In this document: positions 54,822 to 64,000 of the stretch, in pieces | Position numbering within the stretch: position 1 is the stretch's first letter | How the letters are laid out: each line of letters starts with the position of its first letter | DNA from: Campylobacterales bacterium | GTDB taxonomy: Bacteria; Campylobacterota; Campylobacteria; Campylobacterales; Sulfurimonadaceae | Length of the DNA: 64,000 bases | Assembly: GCA_016938735.1 (NCBI GenBank) | Contig: JAFGUB010000008.1 | Span: 1-64,000 of the forward strand | Reading direction: 5' to 3' | Notes under the pieces: generated by a model | What the model saw: only the letters and a program-made list of their open reading frames with translations | Told to the model about the DNA's origin: nothing | The model's database searches: none | Translations under genes and position numbers: made by a program

Positions 54822-55382
54822 CTACCTTGCTATCAAGGCATCAGCTTGCATCCGGATCAGTCCAATCAACTCAAAAGATTGGCGTTTGAGGATCTGATGA
54901 TAGGTGTAAGCAAAAATCGCCACAAAAATACCAGCAGCTGTTGCAATGAGCGCATCGGATACACCTGCGGCGATGACGCTCATAGATCCTGAAGCTTGTC
55001 CTATATCTGTGAATGTATCTAGAATAGAGACAACAGTTCCAAAAAGACCGATAAACGGTCCAGTCGATGCAACAATCGAAATAAAAGAAAGACCCTTAGT
55101 AGCATCCTTGGTTGCAGCATAATGCGCAAGATCAAAAATCTCTTTAGAATACCTAGATGTTATTTTTAAAAAATGGCTCAAATAAGAGCGTTCCGAAACA
55201 TTTTGAGCGCCCATCAGCAACCCCTCAAGGGAAGCGCTCTCTTTTTCGCGCCATTGATGCAGTACCAGCAGTCGATACAAAAAAATCCAATTGATAAAGA
55301 CGAAATAGAGAGAAAGCAATCCCAACACAACAAGTGTGACGGGATGACTTTTAAGATAAAAATCTATCAACGAATCAAACAT
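54822..55382 (-). CDS. tolQ: TolQ/ExbB-type proton channel subunit
   Basis: This 186-residue, three-helix MotA/TolQ/ExbB protein has helices at about 15-36, 100-122 and 135-160, with the motif PFIGLFGTVVSILDTF. It starts at the last base of the atpC stop, so the Tol-Pal operon is a continuation of the ATP synthase operon. Confidence 0.93.
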   Translation of the reverse strand: MFDSLIDFYLKSHPVTLVVLGLLSLYFVFINWIFLYRLLVLHQWREKESASLEGLLMGAQNVSERSYLSHFLKITSRYSKEIFDLAHYAATKDATKGLSFISIVASTGPFIGLFGTVVSILDTFTDIGQASGSMSVIAAGVSDALIATAAGIFVAIFAYTYHQILKRQSFELIGLIRMQADALIAR

Positions 55383-55777
55383 TAATAAATCAGTTTTTGG
55401 GCAGCGCCCTCAATTTTTGCTGCGACTGATGCGATCGCAATATTAGAATCAGAGACATCACGGAGCAGCGTCTTAGCGTCATCAAGCGCTTTTGCAATTT
55501 CACTCTCATTTTCACCCCGAATGGCAACCGCTCCATCAACTAAAACGACGACTTTCTCTTCATCAACCTGCACTACACCCCAGTTGACAACAACAGACTC
55601 TACCGTTTTGTTCTCTTTTTCTATATCAATGACACCGGCTTTAAGCAGTGTGGTTAAAGTGGCATGCTTTGGCAAAACACCGAACTCACCCTCTTCACCC
55701 GGCAGTGTTACGCTCAAGGCAGATCCGTTATAAATCAATCCGCTTGGCGTAATCACCTCAAGTTTTAGCGTTTCCAT
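55382..55777 (-). CDS. atpC: ATP synthase F1 epsilon subunit
   Basis: This 131-residue subunit has the beta-sandwich domain (LKLEVITPSGLIYNGSALSVTLPGEEGEFGVLPKHATLTTLLKAG region) and a C-terminal helical pair that can inhibit ATP hydrolysis. It is the last atp gene and its stop overlaps the tolQ start by one base. Confidence 0.95.
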   Translation of the reverse strand: METLKLEVITPSGLIYNGSALSVTLPGEEGEFGVLPKHATLTTLLKAGVIDIEKENKTVESVVVNWGVVQVDEEKVVVLVDGAVAIRGENESEIAKALDDAKTLLRDVSDSNIAIASVAAKIEGAAQKLIY

Positions 55778-55797
55778 AGTTGTCCTTCGTTTAGCAA

Positions 55798-58100
<2,303 letters not shown>

Positions 58101-58108
58101 AAGAGTCC

Positions 58109-59626
58109 TTATTTAGCTACGAAAGTTGTCTTGAACTCTTCAATAGCTTTCTTCATCAATGCGCTGGTATCGTCATCAATCTTAGAGGAGCTTCTAATAT
58201 TCTCAAGAATTTGTGGGTAAGAAGCCTCTACAAACGGATAAAGCTCAGCTTCAAAACGTACAACGTTGCTAGCGGCTATGTCATCAAGATATCCTTGGTT
58301 ACCTGCAAAAATGACAAGAGCTTGCTTTTCTGCAGTTAAGGGCGAATATGGAGGCTGCTTCAGCACTTCAACCATACGCTGGCCACGCTCGAGTTGTTTT
58401 CGGCTGACTTCGTCAAGATCTGATGCGAATTGTGCAAAGGCTTGCAACTCACGATACTGAGCCAAATCTAGACGCAATGTTCCCGCAACTTGCTTGGTTG
58501 CCTTAATCTGGGCCGCACCACCGACACGTGACACAGAAAGACCTACGTTGATCGCAGGACGAATCCCTGAGTTAAAAAGGTCGGTTTCCAAAAAGATTTG
58601 ACCGTCAGTAATTGAAATAACGTTCGTCGGAATATATGCCGCGACGTCTCCAGCCTGAGTTTCAATAATCGGAAGCGCCGTCAGTGAGCCTGCACCCATC
58701 TCGTCGTTCAGCTTAGCTGCACGCTCGAGCAGACGAGAGTGTAGATAAAAGACATCCCCTGGGTACGCTTCGCGGCCTGGAGGGCGGCGGAGAATCAAAG
58801 ACATTTCACGATAAGCAACGGCATGCTTGGAAAGATCATCATAAACGATAAGTGCATGACGAGCATTATCGCGGAAATATTCTCCCATTGTTACACCCGC
58901 ATATGGTGCCAAAAACTGCAGTGCAGCAGATTCAGCAGCAGTAGCGGAAACAATGATCGTATACTCCATGGCACCATGCTCTTCAAGACGACGAATAACC
59001 TGAGCGACTGTCGACTGCTTTTGACCTACTGCAACATAAATACAGACAACACCGTTACCTTTTTGATTGATAATAGTGTCGAGCGCAACCGTAGTTTTTC
59101 CGGTCTGGCGATCTCCAATAATCAACTCTCGCTGACCGCGGCCAATCGGCACAAGTGCATCAATCGACTTAATACCCGTAGCCATCGGTTCGTGAACAGA
59201 TTTACGGGCCATAATACCGGGAGCCTTCTCTTCTACGAAGCGAAGCTCACTTGCCTCAACAGGACCCTTTCCATCAATAGGCTCTCCAAGAGAGTTGACA
59301 ACACGGCCAAGCAGCGCATCGCCTACAGGTACGCGAAGTAGCTTGCCAAGTCTGCGGACTGACATACCTTCGCGAAGGTTTTCACCCTTACCAAGAACAA
59401 CGATACCTACACTGCTCTCCTCTAGGTTCATTGCGAGACCTTGAGTGCCCTCTTCAAACTCTACCATCTCACCAGCCATAACATTGGCCAACCCGTACAC
59501 CTGTGCTATACCGTCACCGTATGTGACAATTTTTCCCGTTTCATTGATATCAACATTCAATTCAAAGTTTTCAATACGCTCTTTGATGATTGAACTGATC
59601 TCATCTGCTTGTATTTTTGCTACCAC
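58109..59626 (-). CDS. atpA: ATP synthase F1 alpha subunit
   Basis: This non-catalytic nucleotide-binding subunit has 505 residues with [27 protein letters not shown] and the [20 protein letters not shown] segment. The start codon is GTG (AGGAGATAGGTA before it). It has the normal length and order in the operon. Confidence 0.98.
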   Translation of the reverse strand: MVAKIQADEISSIIKERIENFELNVDINETGKIVTYGDGIAQVYGLANVMAGEMVEFEEGTQGLAMNLEESSVGIVVLGKGENLREGMSVRRLGKLLRVPVGDALLGRVVNSLGEPIDGKGPVEASELRFVEEKAPGIMARKSVHEPMATGIKSIDALVPIGRGQRELIIGDRQTGKTTVALDTIINQKGNGVVCIYVAVGQKQSTVAQVIRRLEEHGAMEYTIIVSATAAESAALQFLAPYAGVTMGEYFRDNARHALIVYDDLSKHAVAYREMSLILRRPPGREAYPGDVFYLHSRLLERAAKLNDEMGAGSLTALPIIETQAGDVAAYIPTNVISITDGQIFLETDLFNSGIRPAINVGLSVSRVGGAAQIKATKQVAGTLRLDLAQYRELQAFAQFASDLDEVSRKQLERGQRMVEVLKQPPYSPLTAEKQALVIFAGNQGYLDDIAASNVVRFEAELYPFVEASYPQILENIRSSSKIDDDTSALMKKAIEEFKTTFVAK

Positions 59627-59646
59627 TACCTATCTCCTCTCATAAT

Positions 59647-60180
59647 TTAAATTGCTTTAAGAATGTGTTCGATCAATTGCGAATTAAGACGATTTTTAGA
59701 AAAATTAACCTCAATTCCTAAATCTTCAACTTCCACCTTGACACCATCAAAATCATTCTTTACAAATTCAAGCGTGATGATCGCGCCCATCTTTTTGTGC
59801 AGATTGAACGCCAAACTATCTATAATGGAGGCGTCGATTACCGTATCGGAATAGACTCTGCCGCTAAAGCTATTTTTTTCTTTGGCAAGTGCTTTTTTCA
59901 TTTCGACTGCCATAGAAGGAATCAAATCGATTCGTCTTTTTTCAGCCAACAGACTTAACAAATTTTGTAGCTTCTGCTGAGCGGTATGATCAATCAAAGA
60001 GCTTAAAAGCTTCTGCTTTTCGGCTGCACCGATACTTGGGTTGCGCAGAACGGCTTTAAATTTAGCGATTTCAAATGCATCAGCAAGCGCATCCATGATA
60101 TACGACATTTCTTCAAATGAAGCCAAGTCTACGGACGCTCGCAAAGCCTTGACATAACGTTTTGCAATCAATTCCTGCAT
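59647..60180 (-). CDS. atpH: ATP synthase F1 delta subunit
   Basis: This 177-residue stator subunit has the family N-terminal six-helix domain (AKRYVKALRASVDLASFEEM) and the C-terminal GVKVEVEDLGIEVNFSKNRL segment. Its ATG lies directly after the atpF stop. Confidence 0.95.
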   Translation of the reverse strand: MQELIAKRYVKALRASVDLASFEEMSYIMDALADAFEIAKFKAVLRNPSIGAAEKQKLLSSLIDHTAQQKLQNLLSLLAEKRRIDLIPSMAVEMKKALAKEKNSFSGRVYSDTVIDASIIDSLAFNLHKKMGAIITLEFVKNDFDGVKVEVEDLGIEVNFSKNRLNSQLIEHILKAI

Positions 60181-60693
60181 TTAAGCCACCTTCTTCAGCA
60201 CAATCTGAGCCATAGCATCTTTATCGAAACCATCGCTCTCTTGTTGTAGCAGATCGCGCATAACCGTATCGACGACGGTACGTACCATTTTACGCTGTTC
60301 TAAATCCATCAACGAGTGATGTTGTTTGGTGATATTTTCAATATCAGCCTCACACTGGCGTACGATTTGCTCACTCAAAATTTTGTTCTCTTTTTTTGAT
60401 GTTTCAAGCAGATCTGCAGCAACTTTTTGAGCCTCATCAACTTTTTTGAGCGCACGCTCTTTTGTTAATTTGGACTCTTTTAGCTTCTCTTGCACCCGCT
60501 CTAATTCAGCTGCAATACCTGCACTTCTTCCCTTAAAAAAACTCTTGACAGGATTGGCAAGAAGGTAATACAAAATACCGACAAAGATCAAAAAGTTGAA
60601 TGTTCTCCAAACAATATCGGTACCCCCCTCACCGCCGGAAGCCATAGCATAACCCGACAGAACTGTCAGAGAAAGCAATATTTTAATCATCAT
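60181..60693 (-). CDS. atpF: ATP synthase F0 b subunit
   Basis: This 170-residue protein has a signal-like hydrophobic N-terminus, a membrane helix (TFNFLIFVGILYYLLANPVKSFF) and a long charged helix that forms the peripheral stalk with b'. It follows the b' gene by nine bases. The presence of two b-type genes is typical of Campylobacterota. Confidence 0.94.
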   Translation of the reverse strand: MMIKILLSLTVLSGYAMASGGEGGTDIVWRTFNFLIFVGILYYLLANPVKSFFKGRSAGIAAELERVQEKLKESKLTKERALKKVDEAQKVAADLLETSKKENKILSEQIVRQCEADIENITKQHHSLMDLEQRKMVRTVVDTVMRDLLQQESDGFDKDAMAQIVLKKVA

Positions 60694-60702
60694 TCCTCCT
60701 CA

Positions 60703-61125
60703 CTAGATCTGTGCAAATTTTGCTTTAACCGCTTCTTTGAAAAGCGGTAGTTGAGACAGTAATGCATTTCTCAACTGTTCTCTTTGAAGGCCCAAAGAGG
60801 CCTCAAATTCATCATAGGCTTTAGCCAGTTCGGCACGTTTTGCTTCTACTTTACCCTCTGCCAGTTCTTTAGCGTCAGCTATCACCTTCTCACGCAATGC
60901 GGCCGCTTCCAGTTTAGCATCATTTACAATCTTCTGCGCCTTAGCTTCCAAAGCGGCGATTTCAGCATCGTTGTTGCCAACTTCACTCAAATCGCGTGCA
61001 ATATCCGCATCTCGCTTTTCCATGTATGAAAAAAGTGGATTGTATAGCCAACTGTTAAGAAGCGCAATGAGAGCCAGAAATACGACAATCGTACTGCCGA
61101 GCAGTATCGGACTAATATCTAACAT
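60703..61125 (-). CDS. ATP synthase F0 b' subunit
   Basis: This 140-residue homologue of the b subunit has one N-terminal membrane helix (ILLGSTIVVFLALIALLNSWLY) and a charged coiled coil (about 35-135). It is the first gene of the atp operon. AGGAGGTG lies three bases before the ATG and a TATAAT -10 box is at 61147-61152. The a and c subunits of F0 are not encoded here, as is usual for this phylum. Confidence 0.94.
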   Translation of the reverse strand: MLDISPILLGSTIVVFLALIALLNSWLYNPLFSYMEKRDADIARDLSEVGNNDAEIAALEAKAQKIVNDAKLEAAALREKVIADAKELAEGKVEAKRAELAKAYDEFEASLGLQREQLRNALLSQLPLFKEAVKAKFAQI

Positions 61126-61146
61126 ATCACCTCCTAAAGTTGCGAG

Positions 61147-61152
61147 ATTATA
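61147..61152 (-). promoter_or_regulatory. -10 box of the atp operon
   Basis: The minus strand reads ACTGTATAATCTCG, a perfect TATAAT 21 bases before the first ATG. No clear -35 is seen. Three TGTCTA repeats lie 50-95 bases further upstream (61202, 61218 and 61236). Confidence 0.6.
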
Positions 61153-61245
61153 CAGTTTCTTATTTGAAGCAACAGTTAAAGATTAGGGAGAAAGTTAAAG
61201 TTAGACAGGAAGCTATTTAGACAGTAACCGAACTGTAGACATTAA

Positions 61246-62094
61246 TCAGCTTTCAACAAGCGCTAAAAAACGCTCAACTTCTGCCTGGTCTTTAAAATCA
61301 ATCGTCAATTTACTTCCTTGGGCCTTACATGTAAAGCCAAACATATTGATGCGCTCTCTCATCTTTGCAAGATCAAGCATCACCATGACACTAACCTCTT
61401 TTTTTGACTCCGACGAAGGCTCTTTAATGCTTTTAACCATACTTTCTACGTCGCGAACGCTCAACTTTTGCCCGATGATAGAGTTGGTCATGACAATTTG
61501 ATCTTTATCCGAAAGACCAATCATCACCTTGGCATGTCCCATCGTAATCGCCTCATCAAGCAACGCTTTTTGTACTTTTTTATTAAGTTGCAATAACCGT
61601 AATGTATTCGTAATATGGGTTCTGCTTTTATGGAGTGTCTGCGCTAGTTGCTCATGGGTTAAATCGTGCATTTTGATCAACTCTTCATACGCTTGTGCCA
61701 GCTCGATGATATTAAGTGACTCACGCTGAATATTCTCAATAAGGGCATGCTCACGCATCTGCTCTTGAGTAATAGAAACCACAATAGCCTTGATTGTTTT
61801 CGTCTTGGCCAGCTTGCAGGCACGCCAACGACGCTCGCCTGCTACCAGTGTAAACCTGTCACCGTCTCGCACCACGATAATAGGCTGTAGCAAACCATGA
61901 TCTCGAATAGAATCAGCAAGCTCTGCCAAACCCTCCGGATCAAATGTTTTTCGGGGTTGATAAGGGTTTGGGCGAATATCGCCTAATGCAATCTCTTTAA
62001 TATCACCGCGTTTTTGTGGCATCTCATTGGCATACGCCTCTTCTATCTCTCCCAGTAGAGCTCCAAGACCGCGCCCCAATGCTTCTTTTGCCAT
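61246..62094 (-). CDS. parB: Chromosome partitioning protein ParB
   Basis: This 282-residue CTP-dependent DNA clamp has the ParB domain (IRPNPYQPRKTFDPEGLAELADSI, VAGERRWRACKLAK with the GERRW motif, EHALIENIQRESLNIIE) and a helix-turn-helix (LTHEQLAQTLHKSRTHITNTLRLL). It loads at parS sites; none was found in this window. It lies five bases after parA. A TTACATGTAA copy near the 3' end is read Phe-Thr-Cys-Lys. Confidence 0.96.
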   Translation of the reverse strand: MAKEALGRGLGALLGEIEEAYANEMPQKRGDIKEIALGDIRPNPYQPRKTFDPEGLAELADSIRDHGLLQPIIVVRDGDRFTLVAGERRWRACKLAKTKTIKAIVVSITQEQMREHALIENIQRESLNIIELAQAYEELIKMHDLTHEQLAQTLHKSRTHITNTLRLLQLNKKVQKALLDEAITMGHAKVMIGLSDKDQIVMTNSIIGQKLSVRDVESMVKSIKEPSSESKKEVSVMVMLDLAKMRERINMFGFTCKAQGSKLTIDFKDQAEVERFLALVES

Positions 62095-62099
62095 CGTGC

Positions 62100-62885
62100 T
62101 CAGGCCAAAATCGTATGTGCAAGATTTTGATAGGCCGTGGAACCGCTCGACTTGACATCGTAGAGGATAATCGGCTTACCAAAACTAGGACTTTCAGCCA
62201 ACTTCACGTTGCGTGGAATGACGATAAACTCATCATCAAGATCCTTAAAGAGTTTGCCCTGAAAATGCTGCCGAAGATCGGCAAAAACTTGTCTCGACAG
62301 ATTATTTTGACTGCTGTACATCGTTGGTAAGAAGCCTTTGATGGCCAGCTTTGGGTTGATCGTTTTTCGCACAAGTTTTACCGTATTGAGCAACTGAGCC
62401 AACCCTTCAAGAGCGAAAAACTCACACTGAATAGGGATAATTACCGAATTGGATGCGGAGAGGGCATTGATCGTCATTGGTCCTAGCGCCGGAGGAGAGT
62501 CGATGATGATATAGTCGTAATCATTTTTGATCGGCGCAATCGCGCGCTTGAGAATCAACTCACGACCTTTGCTGTTACCAGCATCATAATACTCTTTTTC
62601 AATCCCCACTAAACCGATATTTGACGGCGCTATGTGCAAAGTCGGAAGCGTGGTTTTTAAAATAACATCGCTGAGTTTTTTGGTACCGATAAGCACATGA
62701 TAGATATTGAACTCGTAATCGTTTCGATGATATCCCAACGATGTCGTCGCATTGGCTTGCGGGTCCGCATCGATGAGCAATACCTTTTTCTCGGCAACCG
62801 CCAAAGATGCTGCTAAATTAACCGCTGTAGTCGTTTTACCGACACCGCCTTTTTGATTGGCTATGACAATGACTTCGTTATTCAT
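62100..62885 (-). CDS. parA: Chromosome partitioning ATPase ParA (Soj)
   Basis: This 261-residue ATPase has the deviant Walker A (NQKGGVGKTTTAVNLAASLA), DADPQANATTSLGYH and DYIIIDSPPALGPMTINAL. It works with ParB, encoded next, in origin segregation. Its start overlaps the birA stop by four bases. Confidence 0.97.
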   Translation of the reverse strand: MNNEVIVIANQKGGVGKTTTAVNLAASLAVAEKKVLLIDADPQANATTSLGYHRNDYEFNIYHVLIGTKKLSDVILKTTLPTLHIAPSNIGLVGIEKEYYDAGNSKGRELILKRAIAPIKNDYDYIIIDSPPALGPMTINALSASNSVIIPIQCEFFALEGLAQLLNTVKLVRKTINPKLAIKGFLPTMYSSQNNLSRQVFADLRQHFQGKLFKDLDDEFIVIPRNVKLAESPSFGKPIILYDVKSSGSTAYQNLAHTILA

Positions 62886-63535
62886 CGCTGACTGTATATC
62901 CTTCCGCCTTGACTCATCAATGAGCCGTCTTCCATCATCACGGCATCAGCAAATAATATTTTATTATCTTTTGTGTATGCTTTATGACCTCTGTAGAACT
63001 CAAATTCTAACTGATACTTTATAAAAACTTGCTTCCAGAGAATATATTGTAGTAGTTTTTCTTGGTAGGCTTCGAGCAACTCATCAGGCCCGCAATCAAC
63101 ATCCACCACACCAAACCCCTCCGGTGCCGATGCAAGGTTCACACCGATACCGCAAACGACCGCATCACCTGCAAGCGTTGTGATACAACCACCTACTTTC
63201 AACTCTTCAAGATAGAGATCGTTAGGCCACTTAAGCCAAACTTTAGAGCCTCGCTCTTTTAATACGCGCTGCATCTGATACATAAAATAGATCGATGCAG
63301 ATTCCAATTTAAGATCAAACGGCAGACGCTCGCGCGCAACTGCAATAGAGAAAAAGAGATTGCCAGGTACCGAGATCCAAGAGTTCCCACGACTTCCCAT
63401 CCCCGAGTGCTGCCGCTTTGCAGCAATACAGACGGGTGGCAACAATTCAGTGCTTCTAAGCGCGTTAAGAAGATATTTTTGAGTGGAGTCAACCGACTCA
63501 AGCCAATAGGTCTGCAACCTTAAGCCTTGCCCCAT
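62882..63535 (-). CDS. birA: Biotin-protein ligase (class I, no DNA-binding domain)
   Basis: This 217-residue enzyme attaches biotin to carboxylase carrier domains. It lacks the N-terminal helix-turn-helix of BirA repressors and starts with the catalytic domain: YWLESVDSTQKYLLN, KRQHSGMGSRGNSWIS (the GxGRxG-like biotinyl-AMP motif) and WLKWPNDLYLEELKVGG. Its start overlaps the fmt end by 38 bases. Confidence 0.93.
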   Translation of the reverse strand: MGQGLRLQTYWLESVDSTQKYLLNALRSTELLPPVCIAAKRQHSGMGSRGNSWISVPGNLFFSIAVARERLPFDLKLESASIYFMYQMQRVLKERGSKVWLKWPNDLYLEELKVGGCITTLAGDAVVCGIGVNLASAPEGFGVVDVDCGPDELLEAYQEKLLQYILWKQVFIKYQLEFEFYRGHKAYTKDNKILFADAVMMEDGSLMSQGGRIYSQR

Positions 63536-64000
63536 TGATATAGTCTACACTGCTCATCTCTTTTTTTGAAGGCGGTTGTAGTGTAAAAATGCGTAAAGCC
63601 CCGCAAGGTGTCCCGACTATAATACTCCCATGGTCTACATGTAAAATTTCACCGCTTCTCCTGCAGCTTGGAAATTCAGGTGCCGGCGCAATTTTTTTGA
63701 GCTTCAAACCGTTTTTAAGAAAGATTCCCGGCCATGGCGTAAAAGCGCGATAGCGATTATAAACACCCAATGCATTGTCAAAACACACCTCTCCGTCACT
63801 TTTGACGATCTTTTTGCAGTAGGTTGCCTCGGCATCCACTTGTGCCGTCGGGGTGAGTGTCGCAAAGATACCCAGCACTTCCGGAGTCATTCGTGCCGCT
63901 AGGCGGGTCAAGCGTTCAAAAAGCGACTCAGCCGTCTCATCCGGACCAATCGCAATGCGCTCGATAAGAAGTACCGCGCCGGTATCAAGCCCTTCATCCA
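63498..64000 (-). CDS. fmt: Methionyl-tRNA formyltransferase, C-terminal part (cut by window edge)
   Basis: The frame is open to the window end, so only about 166 C-terminal residues are seen. DEGLDTGAVLLIERIAI corresponds to the end of the formyltransferase catalytic domain, and FTPWPGIFLKNGLKLKKI ... DYINGARL to the C-terminal tRNA-binding domain. It formylates initiator Met-tRNA. The gene order fmt-birA-parA-parB is usual in Campylobacterota. A CTACATGTAA variant is read Leu-His-Val-Asp. Confidence 0.92.
   Translation of the reverse strand, partial: DEGLDTGAVLLIERIAIGPDETAESLFERLTRLAARMTPEVLGIFATLTPTAQVDAEATYCKKIVKSDGEVCFDNALGVYNRYRAFTPWPGIFLKNGLKLKKIAPAPEFPSCRRSGEILHVDHGSIIVGTPCGALRIFTLQPPSKKEMSSVDYINGARLKVADLLA

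Noticed and set aside
61246-62885. parS or oriC near parA/parB
   Set aside because: No TGTTNCACGTGAANCA-like site and no dnaA or DnaA-box cluster was seen. CACGTG occurs in coding sequence only, without the parS arms.

Overview
The window looks like a chromosomal segment of a Campylobacterota (Epsilonproteobacteria) bacterium, probably a free-living chemolithotroph of the Sulfurimonas/Sulfuricurvum/Sulfurovum type. The evidence is the gene order fmt-birA-parA-parB-atpF'-atpF-atpH-atpA-atpG-atpD-atpC-tolQ-tolR-tolA-tolB-pal-cpoB-slyD-fabD, which is typical of that phylum, and the style of the sensory proteins. The genus is not settled; base composition of the 5-46 kb part is high for the group. 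No phage, insertion sequence or CRISPR array was seen, and no gene-free stretch exceeds about 300 bases.

Layout. 0-5 kb: a GGDEF/EAL protein with a C-terminal zinc-binding (CZB) domain, preceded by a bacteriophytochrome cut in two by one in-frame TAA. 5-12.6 kb: housekeeping genes (RDD protein, guaB, gatA, a 41-residue membrane protein not usually called, ileS, a CinA-like protein). 12.7-15.8 kb: a secreted subtilase pseudogene with two in-frame stops and two small exported proteins. 15.9-31.9 kb: a phosphorus-scavenging block made of a TonB-dependent receptor, a lipoprotein beta-propeller phytase, a complete DUF3450/ExbB/ExbB/ExbD/TonB/TPR energising system, two more receptors, a YncE-propeller/phosphoesterase fusion and a PhoD-type phosphatase. 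32-32.6 kb: six tRNA genes (Lys, Val, Asp, Glu, Val, Asp) behind a consensus sigma-70 promoter. 32.6-46.4 kb: mixed genes (small Cys-rich protein, orphan ParA-like ATPase, ABC exporter, HI0933-type flavoprotein, nonsense-interrupted histidine kinase, LemA/DUF3137/EI24, a second GGDEF/EAL protein, YigZ, MutY, ChaN-like lipoprotein, rhodanese). 46.4-64 kb: one long minus-strand run of core genes, becoming clearly more AT-rich from about 49.6 kb, ending in a 3' part of fmt cut by the window edge.

The most unusual signal is not a gene. The palindrome TTACATGTAA occurs 20 times exactly, and its core TACATGTA 34 times, in coding and non-coding DNA alike; about 0.06 and 1 copies are expected by chance. 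Inside genes it is read as Leu-His-Val or Thr-Cys. In the third frame, where the full palindrome would make a TAA stop, the copies are always the variant ending in TAC or TAT (Tyr-Met-Tyr). This is the signature of a genome-wide highly iterated palindrome kept under coding constraint. The second theme is three sensory or secreted genes carrying four in-frame nonsense codons with well preserved coding sequence on both sides.
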